Part shown: in pieces, positions 8,676 to 17,297 of the stretch
How the letters are laid out: every line of letters begins with the position of its first letter
How positions within the stretch are numbered: the stretch's first letter is position 1
Source: Mycolicibacterium doricum
Lineage (GTDB): Bacteria > Actinomycetota > Actinomycetes > Mycobacteriales > Mycobacteriaceae
Direction: 5' to 3'
Assembly: GCF_010728155.1 (NCBI RefSeq)
Contig: NZ_AP022605.1
Coordinates: 1,178,001-1,242,000, forward strand
Length of the DNA: 64,000 nucleotides
Notes under the pieces: model-generated
What the model saw: the letters and a program-made list of their open reading frames with translations, nothing else
Databases searched by the model: none
What the model was told of the DNA's origin: nothing
Position numbers and translations under genes: made by a program

Positions 8676-9501
8676 CGGTCACAGTCACGCCGGCCACGGC
8701 GGAGCCGGCGACATTCCCTGGGGCTGGCTGATCACGGCAGTAATCATCGCGGTCGCCGTCGGCGGTTACCTCTTGGTGATGGCGCGCGCCCAGAACCGGC
8801 TGGGGCAGGCGTGGAGTCGGGTTCGGCTGGCCAGCTGGGTGACCGGGGTGAGCGTGGTCGCAGTGGCGATCTGTCCACCGATGCAGGACTTCGCTCACCG
8901 CGACGCCGGTGGGCATATGGTGCAGCATCTCCTGCTGGGAATGTATGCCCCAGTGTTGTTGATGCTCGGGGCGCCGGTGTCGGCCCTGCTGGCTGCCGTA
9001 CCGCCGCCGGTTGGCCGCCGGATCGGCAGAGCCCTCCACAACCCCGTCCTGTTTGTGGTTTCGCACCCGATCACCGCCGCGGTACTCAACATCGGCGGAC
9101 TGTACGTGCTCTACATGACTCCGCTATATGCCGCGACCATGCATCACCCCGTATTCCATGTGTTGCTGCAGTTCCACTTCCTGGCCGCGGGCTACCTGTT
9201 CGCCTGGTCGATCGCCGGTCCTGATCCCGCCCCACGCCGCCCGGGGATGGCGATGCGGCTCAGCGTTCTCATGGTCGCCATCGCCGCCCACGGATACTTG
9301 GCAAAGCTGCTCTACGCGCGGGCTCCGCAGCTGCCGCCCAACAACACCGACACAGTTGCCGCACTGGAGAAGGCTGCGCAATGGATGTACTACGGCGGCG
9401 AACCCGCCGAACTGCTTCTCGCTGCCGCACTGTTTTCCTGGTGGTACCGCCAGCGTGTACGAGCCACCCGGATGTCTTCGGCGGCCGCGGTTGCCGCCTA
9501 A
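8647..9501 (+). CDS. CtaG-like cytochrome c oxidase assembly factor (caa3_CtaG family)
   Basis: A 284-aa multi-pass membrane protein of the caa3-type CtaG family, which supports copper loading or assembly of cytochrome oxidase. The motif HMVQHLLLGMYAPVLLMLGAP and the segments HPVFHVLLQFHFLAAGYLFAW and AIAAHGYLAKLLY carry the conserved histidines. The GTG start at 8647 overlaps the DUF2243 gene; the N-terminus has a His-rich stretch SGHSHAGHGG before the first helix. Together with the ctaD at the window start it suggests an accessory oxidase module now split by insertion sequences (inference). Confidence 0.8.
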   Translation: MSTTATSVDSGHSHAGHGGAGDIPWGWLITAVIIAVAVGGYLLVMARAQNRLGQAWSRVRLASWVTGVSVVAVAICPPMQDFAHRDAGGHMVQHLLLGMYAPVLLMLGAPVSALLAAVPPPVGRRIGRALHNPVLFVVSHPITAAVLNIGGLYVLYMTPLYAATMHHPVFHVLLQFHFLAAGYLFAWSIAGPDPAPRRPGMAMRLSVLMVAIAAHGYLAKLLYARAPQLPPNNTDTVAALEKAAQWMYYGGEPAELLLAAALFSWWYRQRVRATRMSSAAAVAA

Positions 9502-9529
9502 TGCGACATTGCTTTTCGCCACGCGAAGT

Positions 9530-9740
9530 CGTGAGCGCTCTCGAAAGCGTGTCGAACAACTGGTTGTGGTCGATCTGCGGAGTTGTAGGGCGGTTTGGTT
9601 GAGGTAGGGAAAGCCTTCGTGGGCGGTGAGCGTGGTTTCTGAGCGTGGTTTCGTGGTGGTGGTCGAGGCGGCGGCGGTGGTTGATCCAGCCGTTGGTGGG
9701 TTCGGCCACCCAGCGTCGTGGCTGGACGATGAATCCGTGG
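9530..9740 (-). pseudogene. Remnant of an IS5-type transposase C-terminus
   Basis: On the minus strand one frame reads GFIVQPRRWVAEPTNGWINH (about 9736-9675), matching the conserved PRRWVVERTxGWLNRxRRL segment of IS5-family DDE transposases. The continuation ETTLTAHEGFPYLNQTALQL lies in another frame, and QLFDTL lies back in the first. Only about 70 codons remain, with at least two frameshifts and no visible ends. This is a decayed insertion-sequence fragment. Confidence 0.6.
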
Positions 9741-9791
9741 CCGGGTGCCACCGAGACGACACTTGATCTCGGCCGAAGGTTCCTTGAGCGT

Positions 9792-10186
9792 ATGAGTGTG
9801 CCCACACCAGCGCTGCCCCATGGCGGCGCGTCGCGGGCGACTCGTGTCGTGGGGCCGCAAGCCGTCGAATATGTTGTGCAGCGGGCTGGTTCGCAGCTGG
9901 GAGTGCCCTATTCGTGGGGAGGAGGGGACCTTCGGGGGCCTAGCGCGGGAGTGGATAGCGGTGGCGTGCCGGCACGTTTGGTTTCGACTGCTCGGGTTTG
10001 ACGCGCTTTGACTTTGCCGGGGTCGGGGTCTTGCTTCCTCGGTGGTCGGGCGACCAGTACACCGCCGGACATCAGTTGCCCCGCTTGCGAGCCCGGCCTG
10101 GGGAACAATCCGGTGTTCCTGTCAAGGTGTCCCTGGTCCGCCTCGCGGGGACGACCCCCTACGTGACTCGTGTCATCGCCCCCTGA
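9792..10186 (+). pseudogene. NlpC/P60 peptidoglycan hydrolase remnant (Rip-like)
   Basis: Three segments of a mycobacterial NlpC/P60 endopeptidase are visible. VVQRAGSQLGVPYSWGGGDL (about 9862-9925) is in one frame. The catalytic-cysteine segment FGFDCSGLTRFDFAGVGV and LPRWSGDQYTAG (about 9978-10070) are in a second. The terminal VKVSLVRLAGTTPYVTRVIA (about 10120-10180) follows. The stretch that should carry the catalytic His is missing between ARPG and VPVKVS, and there is at least one frameshift, so no active enzyme can result. Confidence 0.65.
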
Positions 10187-10223
10187 GTGGCCGGCAACGA
10201 CACTGGGCCCGCACCGGGGTCGA

Positions 10224-11260
<1,037 letters not shown>

Positions 11261-11422
11261 TGCGTATGTGATTAGCATTCCTACGCGAGCCGGTCCGCTA
11301 TCGCAAGTCTCACGGCTCGCGGACATTGAAGTGCCAGCCGCGGTGCTCGGTGGGACTGCGACTGAGCCCAGCGGCGCCGCCGGTCTTGTCGTCGCGGACC
11401 CCCTGGTGATGTGGTAGACCTT

Positions 11423-11443
11423 CCTACGTACCTACGCCGTAGG
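11423..11443. promoter_or_regulatory. BlaI-type operator 2 (dsbA-ccdA promoter)
   Basis: A 21-bp site beginning CCTACGTACCTAC and ending CCGTAGG, 27 bp upstream of the DsbA-like start (11471) and 15 bp before its ribosome site. It shares the CCTACG / CTAC / GTAGG skeleton with the other island operators. Confidence 0.72.
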
Positions 11444-11470
11444 TGCATAGGATCGAATGGAGGTATTCGG

Positions 11471-12205
11471 ATGGCCAGCCAGCGCAGCGCTGTCGGCAAG
11501 GAAGTGGCATTCATCGGCGGACTGGTCGTGATCGCCGTCGCACTGATCCTGTACTTACTCATGTCTTCCCCGGACGCCGCGGCACCGACGGCCGGGCCGC
11601 CGGCCACGCTGCAGGCTGTCGAGCCTTCCGTGCCGGCTGCGGAGCGACAGTCGCCGTTGTCGGTGGAGCGGCGCGTCGAGGCGGACCCGTTGGCGATGGG
11701 GGATCGTGAGGCGCCGGTGGTCATGGTGATGTTCGCTGACTATCGGTGCCCCTTCTGTGCCAAGTTCAGCCGCGAGACCGAACCTGAGCTGGTGCAACGA
11801 TTCGTGGAGAGCGGAACACTACGCTTGGAATGGCGCGACTTGCCCATCTTTGGCGAGCAATCGATGCTGGCGGCCCGGGCCGGCCGTGCTGCCGCAGAGC
11901 AAGGAAAATTCTGGGAGTTCAACCACGCGGTCTTCGCCGTCGCGCCGGAGCGCGGCCACGCCGACCTCACCGAAGACGCGCTGATCGAGTTCGCCCAGCA
12001 GGCCGGTGTGGGAGATATCGCTGCGTTCACCGCGGGAATGAGGGACGGTACGTTCAACGCCGCGATCGACGCTGATCTGGCTCAGGGCAACAGTATCGGG
12101 GTTCCGAGCACGCCGGCATTCGTTGTCAATGGTGTCCCGATGTTGGGCGCTCAACCCACCGAGATGTTCGTGCGCGCCATCGAGGATGCGGCCAAGCGAC
12201 CGTGA
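11471..12205 (+). CDS. DsbA-family thiol oxidoreductase, membrane-anchored
   Basis: A 244-aa extracytoplasmic disulfide oxidoreductase or isomerase. It has an N-terminal membrane anchor (FIGGLVVIAVALILYLLM, about residues 14-32), a linker, then a thioredoxin-fold DsbA domain with CPFC at 93-96 and the cis-proline region VPSTPAFVVNG near 215-225. ATG 11471 follows GGAGGT with a 6-base spacer. Its stop overlaps the GTG start of the ccdA-like gene (12202), so the two form a redox pair in which CcdA would feed electrons across the membrane to this protein. The BlaI-type operator lies directly upstream. Confidence 0.88.
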   Translation: MASQRSAVGKEVAFIGGLVVIAVALILYLLMSSPDAAAPTAGPPATLQAVEPSVPAAERQSPLSVERRVEADPLAMGDREAPVVMVMFADYRCPFCAKFSRETEPELVQRFVESGTLRLEWRDLPIFGEQSMLAARAGRAAAEQGKFWEFNHAVFAVAPERGHADLTEDALIEFAQQAGVGDIAAFTAGMRDGTFNAAIDADLAQGNSIGVPSTPAFVVNGVPMLGAQPTEMFVRAIEDAAKRP

Positions 12206-13083
12206 GCAGCGTGGGGTTCGTCGGTGCTCTGCTGGCCGGTGTGGCCTCACTACTGAGTCCATGCTCCGCGCTGTTGCTCCCGTCGTTCTTCGCCTACGCG
12301 TTTGACCGCATGCACCGGCTGATCGGCCGCACCGTCGCGTTCTGGCTGGGCTTGTGTCTGGTGTTGGTACCTCTCGGCGCGGGGGTGGGCGCTGTAGGCA
12401 GCGCGGTGACGCGCTATCGGAGTGAGGTCACGATCGTCGGTGGCATCGTCATCATCGGATTCGGGATGATGACGTTGCTGGGCAAGGGGTTTGGGATACC
12501 CGGTGCTCAACGGCTGACCGCCCGCATCACCATCTCGACGACCCTGTCGGTGATTGCCCTGGGCGCGGTGTACGGGCTTGCCGGATTCTGCGCCGGCCCA
12601 CTTCTGGGTGCCGTGCTCACCACGTCGGCGATGGGCGCCAATCCGGCCTACGGGGCACTGTTGATGGCGGTCTTCGCCCTCGGCATGGCATTACCGCTGT
12701 TCGTCCTGGCGATCCTGTGGGACCGCTTCGATCTTGCGCATCGCGGGTGGCTGCGCGGCCGGGCCCTGCGGATTGGGCCGGTGAACACACACAGCACGGC
12801 ATTGCTGTCCGGCCTGATCATGATCGCGATCGGCCTGCTGTTCGTGCTCACCGACGGGACCGCCAACCTGGGCGGGGTGCTCGGCGTCGATGCACAATTT
12901 GACTTGCAGGTTTGGCTGGGGCGCATCGCGTCGCAGGTGAACGCGGCAGCGGTGGCACTCGTTACTGTGGTCGCGCTGCTGACCTGGCGTGGCGCCCGGC
13001 TCTGCCGGCGCAATTCTGCAGAGCGTTCCGTCGACGGCACTACTGCTGACGCCCCGATCGCCGGCGCGAAGCGCGGCCCGTGA
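12202..13083 (+). CDS. CcdA/DsbD-type transmembrane thiol reductant transporter
   Basis: A 293-aa membrane protein of the CcdA family that moves reducing equivalents from cytoplasmic thioredoxin to outer thiol proteins. Two conserved cysteines are present: LLSPCSALLLPSFFAY in the first helix (Cys about 21) and LAGFCAGPLLGAVL in a central helix (about 133). Six or more helices are visible, then a soluble basic tail (about 255-293). The start GTG overlaps the dsbA-like stop (GTGA). It is followed by the blaI-M56 pair with its own operator. Confidence 0.85.
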   Translation: MSSVGFVGALLAGVASLLSPCSALLLPSFFAYAFDRMHRLIGRTVAFWLGLCLVLVPLGAGVGAVGSAVTRYRSEVTIVGGIVIIGFGMMTLLGKGFGIPGAQRLTARITISTTLSVIALGAVYGLAGFCAGPLLGAVLTTSAMGANPAYGALLMAVFALGMALPLFVLAILWDRFDLAHRGWLRGRALRIGPVNTHSTALLSGLIMIAIGLLFVLTDGTANLGGVLGVDAQFDLQVWLGRIASQVNAAAVALVTVVALLTWRGARLCRRNSAERSVDGTTADAPIAGAKRGP

Positions 13084-13094
13084 CCCGACAGGAT

Positions 13095-13115
13095 ACTATC
13101 TTTCTACGTAGGTAG
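13095..13115. promoter_or_regulatory. BlaI-type operator 3 (autoregulatory, degenerate)
   Basis: TTTCTACGTAGGTAG (13101-13115), preceded by ACTATC, lies 29 bp before the preferred blaI start at 13144. It keeps CTACGTAG but matches the 21-bp consensus less well than the other three sites, which would fit weaker autoregulation. The start GTG at 13117 would fall directly beside it. Confidence 0.6.
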
Positions 13116-13143
13116 CGTGACAGTAGGTTGGAAGGTAGGTGCT

Positions 13144-13557
13144 GTGGGAGAGCAGGGGCAGGGCTCACCGCCCGAGCCGGCGGCAAAGCTGCGGCAATTC
13201 GGCGAGCTGGAGGCCGTCGTCATGGATTTGCTCTGGTCGCGCAACGACCCAGCGACGGTGCGCAGCGTGCATGAAGAATTGAGTGCTACGCGTCAGATTG
13301 CGTACACCACGGCGATGTCGACGATGGATAACTTGTTTCGCAAGGGTTGGCTGCAACGGGAGAAAGTCGGTTTGGCCTATCACTACCGTCCGACGCTCAG
13401 TCGCGAAGAGCACTCGGCGAATCTGATGCGAACGGTGTTCAGATCCGGCGGTGACAGCGCATTGATCTTGAATTTCTTCTTCGACCAGATCGACGACAAC
13501 GAGTCGGCGGAATTGCGCAAGGTGATCGACCGCCTTGCCAGCGGTGAGTCGTCATGA
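13144..13557 (+). CDS. BlaI/MecI/CopY-family transcriptional repressor
   Basis: A winged-helix repressor of 137 aa (146 aa if GTG 13117 is used). The DNA-binding domain spans about residues 15-85 (LRQFGELEAVVMDLLWSRND ... YTTAMSTMDNLFRKGWL) and is followed by the dimerisation helices. GTG 13144 is preferred because the purine-rich GGAAGGTAGGT precedes it. Its stop overlaps the start of the M56 peptidase gene (13554), the classic BlaI-BlaR order in which the membrane protease triggers repressor loss. Four related operators lie within 4 kb. The signal is unknown; a beta-lactamase is not present nearby. Confidence 0.88.
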   Translation: MGEQGQGSPPEPAAKLRQFGELEAVVMDLLWSRNDPATVRSVHEELSATRQIAYTTAMSTMDNLFRKGWLQREKVGLAYHYRPTLSREEHSANLMRTVFRSGGDSALILNFFFDQIDDNESAELRKVIDRLASGESS

Positions 13558-14477
13558 ACTCGGTGACATTTCTCCTGCTTTATGCAGCGACCCTGAGCTG
13601 GCTGGCGCCGGTGGTGCTGACCCCTACCACAACACGCGGGGGCCATCCCAGGCTTGCGGTGGCCGCTTGGCTGGCCGCGGTCGGCACCGCGATCACCGCG
13701 TGGATGGGCGCCCTGGTGATCCTGATGTTCGGCGCGATTCACGCATTGATCACCCGGTCGACCCCAACGTTCTGCGTTCAGACGCTGGGCCTTACCGATG
13801 CCGTGCACCTGTCGACCTCGGTGGCAACCGCGCTGACGGCGGCTCTGCTGGGCCTCACCGCCGCGGTCGCGATGCATACCATTCGAAGGGTTGCGTCGGC
13901 CGCGGTCCGTACCCGGCGATGCAATCGGCACCATGCCGAGGCCGTGCAGATTGTTGGTCGGCCCACACCCCACCCCGGGGTGGTGTCGATCCAGTCCGAC
14001 AAGCCGGCAGTGTACTGCGTAGCAGGAGGCGGTCGGCGAGCCATCGTCACAACCACGGCGGCATTAGAGCTACTCGACGGTGAAGGCCTGACGGCTGTCC
14101 TCGCCCACGAGCGGGCCCACCTAAGGGGCGGCCACCACCGTATCGTCGCGGCGCTCACCGCACTCGCGGTGGCGCTGAAGTGGCTACCGCTGATGCGCTG
14201 CGCCACCCAATCCGTCCCGCCACTGCTGGAGATGTGCGCCGACGACGCCGCCATCCGGGCGCACGGCCGCATGCCCTTGGTCACCAGTCTGGTGTTGCTC
14301 AGCACCGGGTATCGCCTACCTCGAGGATCACTTGCCGCGGCGGGGACCGCAGTCCTTGAGCGGCTTACGCGTCTGTCGCAATCGACGCCGCCGCGGATCT
14401 GGCGCACACGCGCCGGCGCATGCGCCGTCGCTGCCGTCTGCGCAGCGCCGGCACTGGCCTTCCTGTTCTGCATCTGA
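13554..14477 (+). CDS. M56 (BlaR1-like) membrane metalloprotease
   Basis: A 307-aa membrane zinc protease: N-terminal helices (about residues 5-25, 35-65, 85-110), a cytoplasmic loop with the HEXXH site HERAH (185-189), a downstream Glu in LLEMCADDAA (about 230), and a C-terminal helix (AVAAVCAAPALAFLFCI). Unlike BlaR1 there is no extracellular penicillin-binding sensor domain, so the stimulus is probably sensed by the membrane part. It is translationally coupled to the blaI-like gene by an ATGA overlap and is the likely sensor for the island's BlaI regulon. Confidence 0.85.
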   Translation: MNSVTFLLLYAATLSWLAPVVLTPTTTRGGHPRLAVAAWLAAVGTAITAWMGALVILMFGAIHALITRSTPTFCVQTLGLTDAVHLSTSVATALTAALLGLTAAVAMHTIRRVASAAVRTRRCNRHHAEAVQIVGRPTPHPGVVSIQSDKPAVYCVAGGGRRAIVTTTAALELLDGEGLTAVLAHERAHLRGGHHRIVAALTALAVALKWLPLMRCATQSVPPLLEMCADDAAIRAHGRMPLVTSLVLLSTGYRLPRGSLAAAGTAVLERLTRLSQSTPPRIWRTRAGACAVAAVCAAPALAFLFCI

Positions 14478-14527
14478 GTCCCGCTGCCTCGGAGGCTGTT
14501 CAGCTTCCCGGGTTGTCAGCGGCTTGT

Positions 14528-15025
14528 TTACGATGTCGGCTCGGCCGTTCGGCCGGTGGCGGTTGCGCAGCTGTCCGCGCTGCAGGGACGATTGCGCCAC
14601 CGCCACAGCACCAAACCCCCCATCAACGCCACCGACACAACCGCGAGCACCGGTTGCGCCGGTGCCCACACCCCCAGAGCGCCAGTGGTGCCGATCGCAG
14701 CCAACACCACCTTGTTGCACAGGGGGCAACCAATCGCCAGCGTCGCCAGGGTAACGCCGCCAACGGCGGTACCAGACCCGCGCCAAGGGGCCGCGACGGC
14801 GAACCACAGGGTGGTCAATATGCCGACGGCGACCAGCGTGGGGTACTCCCACCATCGGACCGGAAGCTCGCGACCGAACCACGGCGTATCGATCACATCG
14901 GTAGGAATTGCCATCGTCACAACCGTGAGCACACCCAAGACTGCGGCACACCAATAGCGGTTGGCAGCGCTGACCGTAGCGCTGGCTCGTGTCGGCGGTG
15001 GGGTAGGCGGGAGCGGCTCAGTCAT
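14528..15025 (-). CDS. Small membrane protein with a CPLC thiol motif
   Basis: I cannot assign a named family. The 165-aa protein has about four membrane helices (25-41, 62-80, 88-112, 118-140), with IGCPLCNKVVL placing a CxxC pair (Cys100, Cys103) in the third. The C-terminal tail has two more cysteines (CSADSC). The ATG at 15025 abuts a BlaI-type operator (15027-15047), so the repressor would block ribosome or polymerase access directly. Co-regulation with the DsbA/CcdA-like genes and the CxxC motif suggest a part in envelope thiol exchange. It is convergent with the M56 gene. Confidence 0.7.
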   Translation of the reverse strand: MTEPLPPTPPPTRASATVSAANRYWCAAVLGVLTVVTMAIPTDVIDTPWFGRELPVRWWEYPTLVAVGILTTLWFAVAAPWRGSGTAVGGVTLATLAIGCPLCNKVVLAAIGTTGALGVWAPAQPVLAVVSVALMGGLVLWRWRNRPCSADSCATATGRTAEPTS

Positions 15026-15026
15026 A

Positions 15027-15047
15027 CCTACGTATCTACTACGTAGG
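15027..15047. promoter_or_regulatory. BlaI-type operator 4 (CPLC membrane protein promoter)
   Basis: The best-formed copy of the island operator, starting CCTACGTATCTAC and ending TACGTAGG, two bases upstream of the minus-strand start codon. Outer arms CCTACGTA and TACGTAGG are perfect inverted repeats. Confidence 0.75.
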
Positions 15048-15079
15048 AAAGTCGCTGTCCACTTGTTGCCTGGGCACCC

Positions 15080-15093
15080 GGATGTACGTACAT
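15080..15093. promoter_or_regulatory. Second copy of the GntR-type palindrome (rhodanese promoter)
   Basis: GGATGTACGTACAT repeats 14 of the 16 bases of the palindrome between the sulfide:quinone oxidoreductase and GntR genes. It lies 73 bp upstream of the rhodanese start at 15167, a suitable operator position. The two exact 14-mers are about 12 kb apart. Confidence 0.72.
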
Positions 15094-15166
15094 TTACTGG
15101 TGTTGGGGCTCGGCGATCCGACGTGGGTGCCAACGGCTTAGAAGGCTCTAGCGCAAAGGAAGTCCA

Positions 15167-15505
15167 ATGTCTCCCAAAGCTCCCGACGTCGACGTGGCCC
15201 GGGCAGTCGTCATGCTGTCCCGTGGCGACGTGACGCTCCTGGACGTCCGGGAGGACGACGAGTGGGCGGCCGGGCATGCCGCCAACGCGCGGCACATGCC
15301 GGTGGGCGACCTCGACCCGAGCGCGTTCGCCGGGTCCGGGACGGTAGTCGTGACGTGCCGCTCCGGAAACCGATCACGGAAGGCTGCTGCTCTCCTGGCC
15401 AACGCCGGCATCGACGCGGTAAACCTCGACGGCGGCATGAAGGCCTGGGCCGAGGCTGGTCACCCTCTCGTGCGCGATGACGGAGCCCCCGGCACGGTTG
15501 CCTGA
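15167..15505 (+). CDS. Rhodanese-like sulfurtransferase
   Basis: A 112-aa single-domain rhodanese that transfers sulfane sulfur through an active-site cysteine. The catalytic loop CRSGNRS places Cys at residue 64, and the domain start LLDVREDDEWAAGHAANARHM is typical. ATG 15167 follows AAAGGAAG. With SQR it would handle the persulfide or polysulfide produced by sulfide oxidation, and it shares the SQR/GntR palindrome. Directly downstream lies a decayed TauE/SafE-like gene whose GTG starts two bases after this stop. Confidence 0.9.
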   Translation: MSPKAPDVDVARAVVMLSRGDVTLLDVREDDEWAAGHAANARHMPVGDLDPSAFAGSGTVVVTCRSGNRSRKAAALLANAGIDAVNLDGGMKAWAEAGHPLVRDDGAPGTVA

Positions 15506-15506
15506 C

Positions 15507-15700
15507 GTGACATCACTGCTGACCGCGCTGGCAGGCGGCGCCGCCATCGGAGTCTTCCTGGGTGTCCCTCGGCGGCGGCGATCCATCCTGACCGTGCCTG
15601 TGCTGGTGTCACCCTCCATCTCACCCCGCACGCCGCCACCTTTGCAGCGCCCATCATCGTCTGGATCAGCACACTGACCTCGACCATCAGCGGAGACCCG
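15507..15700 (+). pseudogene. TauE/SafE sulfite exporter-like remnant
   Basis: From GTG 15507 one frame gives VTSLLTALAGGAAIGVFLGV, the first helix of TauE/SafE transporters. The next segment should read LGGGGSIL but is disrupted near 15563-15580. SILTVPVLV then continues, and after another shift near 15610 the frame gives HLTPHAATFAAPIIVWISTL. Only about 65 codons of an expected 250 or more remain. The position directly behind the rhodanese matches rhodanese-TauE pairs known in sulfur-oxidation loci, so export of sulfite or related ions has probably been lost here. Confidence 0.62.
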
Positions 15701-15828
15701 CGCCGGAGAAGGGACCAACCGGTCCGGTTCCCGGATTCAAGGTCTTGGCGTCGTCGGTCAGCTTTGGCGATGTCATCTCCACGTGGATGCCCGAACGGCA
15801 TGGCTCGAGCGCGGCGGATACTGGTCAC

Positions 15829-16044
15829 ATGACAGCGAAATGGGATGTCGTGGTCGTGGCCCCCTTCGAGCAGGGCATCGAGCGTCCTTCGGACGAGGAT
15901 CTGCAGTCCACCACCATCGACGGGGCAGACGAGGCCGACGCCCGGCAGATGTACGCCGAAAAGCTGCAGGCCGCCGGTGTTCAACGCCACACCGCCGTTC
16001 AGCTTCGCTGCGACGGCCGCATCATCGAGCAGTGGCCGGGCTAG
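15829..16044 (+). CDS. Small conserved-looking protein of unknown function
   Basis: A 71-aa soluble protein (MTAKWDVVVVAPFEQGIERP ...) with no recognised domain. ATG 15829 is chosen because the compact product begins with a regular beta strand; the frame is open to 15745 and an ATG at 15787 is possible. No strong ribosome site is visible for any choice. The composition and codon use look coding. It lies between the sulfur genes and the kinase gene. Confidence 0.5.
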   Translation: MTAKWDVVVVAPFEQGIERPSDEDLQSTTIDGADEADARQMYAEKLQAAGVQRHTAVQLRCDGRIIEQWPG

Positions 16045-16208
16045 GTCACTTCGCTCTGCGCGCTCCCCGATGACGCGCTGCCCAACGACGTGTCCGCGGG
16101 CCCGGGTATGCCCGGCGGCGGGTAGCAATATCCGTGTGGCCCAAAGCCTGACCGACAGCAGTAGGCTCTGGTCTCTTCAAACCCTTATAGTCCCTTATAG
16201 TCGCGGGG

Positions 16209-16898
16209 GTGGGTGTCCCGGATCACATCGGCGGCGCGTCGCCGGAGGCGATGACCGCTGACGAGGCGCTGCACATGGTCACCGAAGAGACGCACGCGCT
16301 GCTCGACGCCGGGCCGGGGCGGGTGATCGTCGGGATCACCGGCCCACCCGGCACAGGGAAATCCACGTTCGCCCGGCGGATCGTCCAGCAGGTGGGTCCC
16401 GTCGCGAGCTACGTTCCGATGGACGGCTTCCACTTGGCGAGCACGCAACTGGACCGCCTGGCGCGGCGCGCGCGCAAGGGCGCGCCGGACACCTTCGACG
16501 TGGACGGCTACCGCGCGACGTTGCGCCGCATCATCGAAGACCACGGTCTCCGCGAGGTCTACGTCCCCGATTTCGACCGGGCCATCGAGGAGCCTGTGGC
16601 GGCGTGCCGGGTGGTGCCCGCAGACGCGCGGCTGGTGGTCACCGAAGGAAACTATCTCGGTGTCTGGGACGGTGTTCTGGCGTTGCTTGACCGGCTCTAC
16701 TATCTCGACAGTGAGCACGCGGTCCGCCGCGCCCGGCTCGTCGCCCGCCACGTCACCGGCGGGCGCACCGACGCCGACGCGCGACACTGGGTCGACACGG
16801 TCGACGAGGCGAACGCCAACCTCATCGCTGGGATTCGTGACCGATGTGACCGCATACTGCACATTGTTGCCAGACAGTGCGGTTCATACGGCGGCTGA
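16209..16898 (+). CDS. P-loop nucleoside/nucleotide kinase family protein
   Basis: A 229-aa P-loop kinase of the uridine kinase/pantothenate kinase-like superfamily. Walker A GPPGTGKST lies near residue 46, followed by YVPMDGFHLAST (substrate/Mg region), DFDRAIEEP and TEGNYLG. The last is typical of FrcK-like sugar or nucleoside kinases. The GTG start at 16209 follows a G-rich tract; ATG 16251 is an alternative. The substrate cannot be decided from sequence. Two tandem copies of CCCTTATAGT (16182-16201) sit just upstream. Confidence 0.75.
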   Translation: MGVPDHIGGASPEAMTADEALHMVTEETHALLDAGPGRVIVGITGPPGTGKSTFARRIVQQVGPVASYVPMDGFHLASTQLDRLARRARKGAPDTFDVDGYRATLRRIIEDHGLREVYVPDFDRAIEEPVAACRVVPADARLVVTEGNYLGVWDGVLALLDRLYYLDSEHAVRRARLVARHVTGGRTDADARHWVDTVDEANANLIAGIRDRCDRILHIVARQCGSYGG

Positions 16899-17297
16899 CG
16901 GACGCACACTGCACGGCACCCCGTTGACGAGCCTGCTTGTTGCGCTCGGAACAGGTGCTTGGAACTGCGACGTGCGGCCTAGCGGCTGGTGGGCTGTGAA
17001 CCGCCGAAACGACCCAGCCGCGAGGCTGCCGAAACACCCCGAGACGGGGTGGAAGTCGCCTGAACACTCATGACGACTCATTTGCAACGGCGTCGAGCGG
17101 GAGTCCCACGCATCCCGGCTTTCCCTGGGCTTGTTGCGGTGGTACCTTCATCCGGTTGCCACGGCCTGTTCTGGCAAACCCCCTCGAATCCCTGCACAGG
17201 CCGTGGCGACCCATTGTCTAGCCGTGCGAAGTGTCCGACCTGGCGCCGAAACTGGATGGCGGAACGTTACGGAGCAACGGCGAGGTGTTTAACGCAT
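16899..17297. other. Intergenic stretch with one strong inverted repeat
   Basis: No gene is apparent in these 399 bases. The plus frame open from 17070 into the flavoprotein gene has non-coding character before 17298. The only structure seen is the inverted repeat at 17158-17207, described separately. Confidence 0.6.
17158..17207. repeat. 12-bp perfect inverted repeat with 26-nt loop
   Basis: GCCACGGCCTGT at 17158-17169 is exactly complementary to ACAGGCCGTGGC at 17196-17207. There is no T-tract after the stem on the plus strand. It could be a terminator without U-run for the upstream kinase gene, a regulatory RNA hairpin, or the footprint of a lost element. Confidence 0.6.

Noticed and set aside
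11284..11321. CGCGAGCCG/CGGCTCGCG inverted repeat as a terminator
   Set aside because: It lies in a divergent promoter region between two gene starts, has a 20-base loop and no T-tract; its function is unclear.
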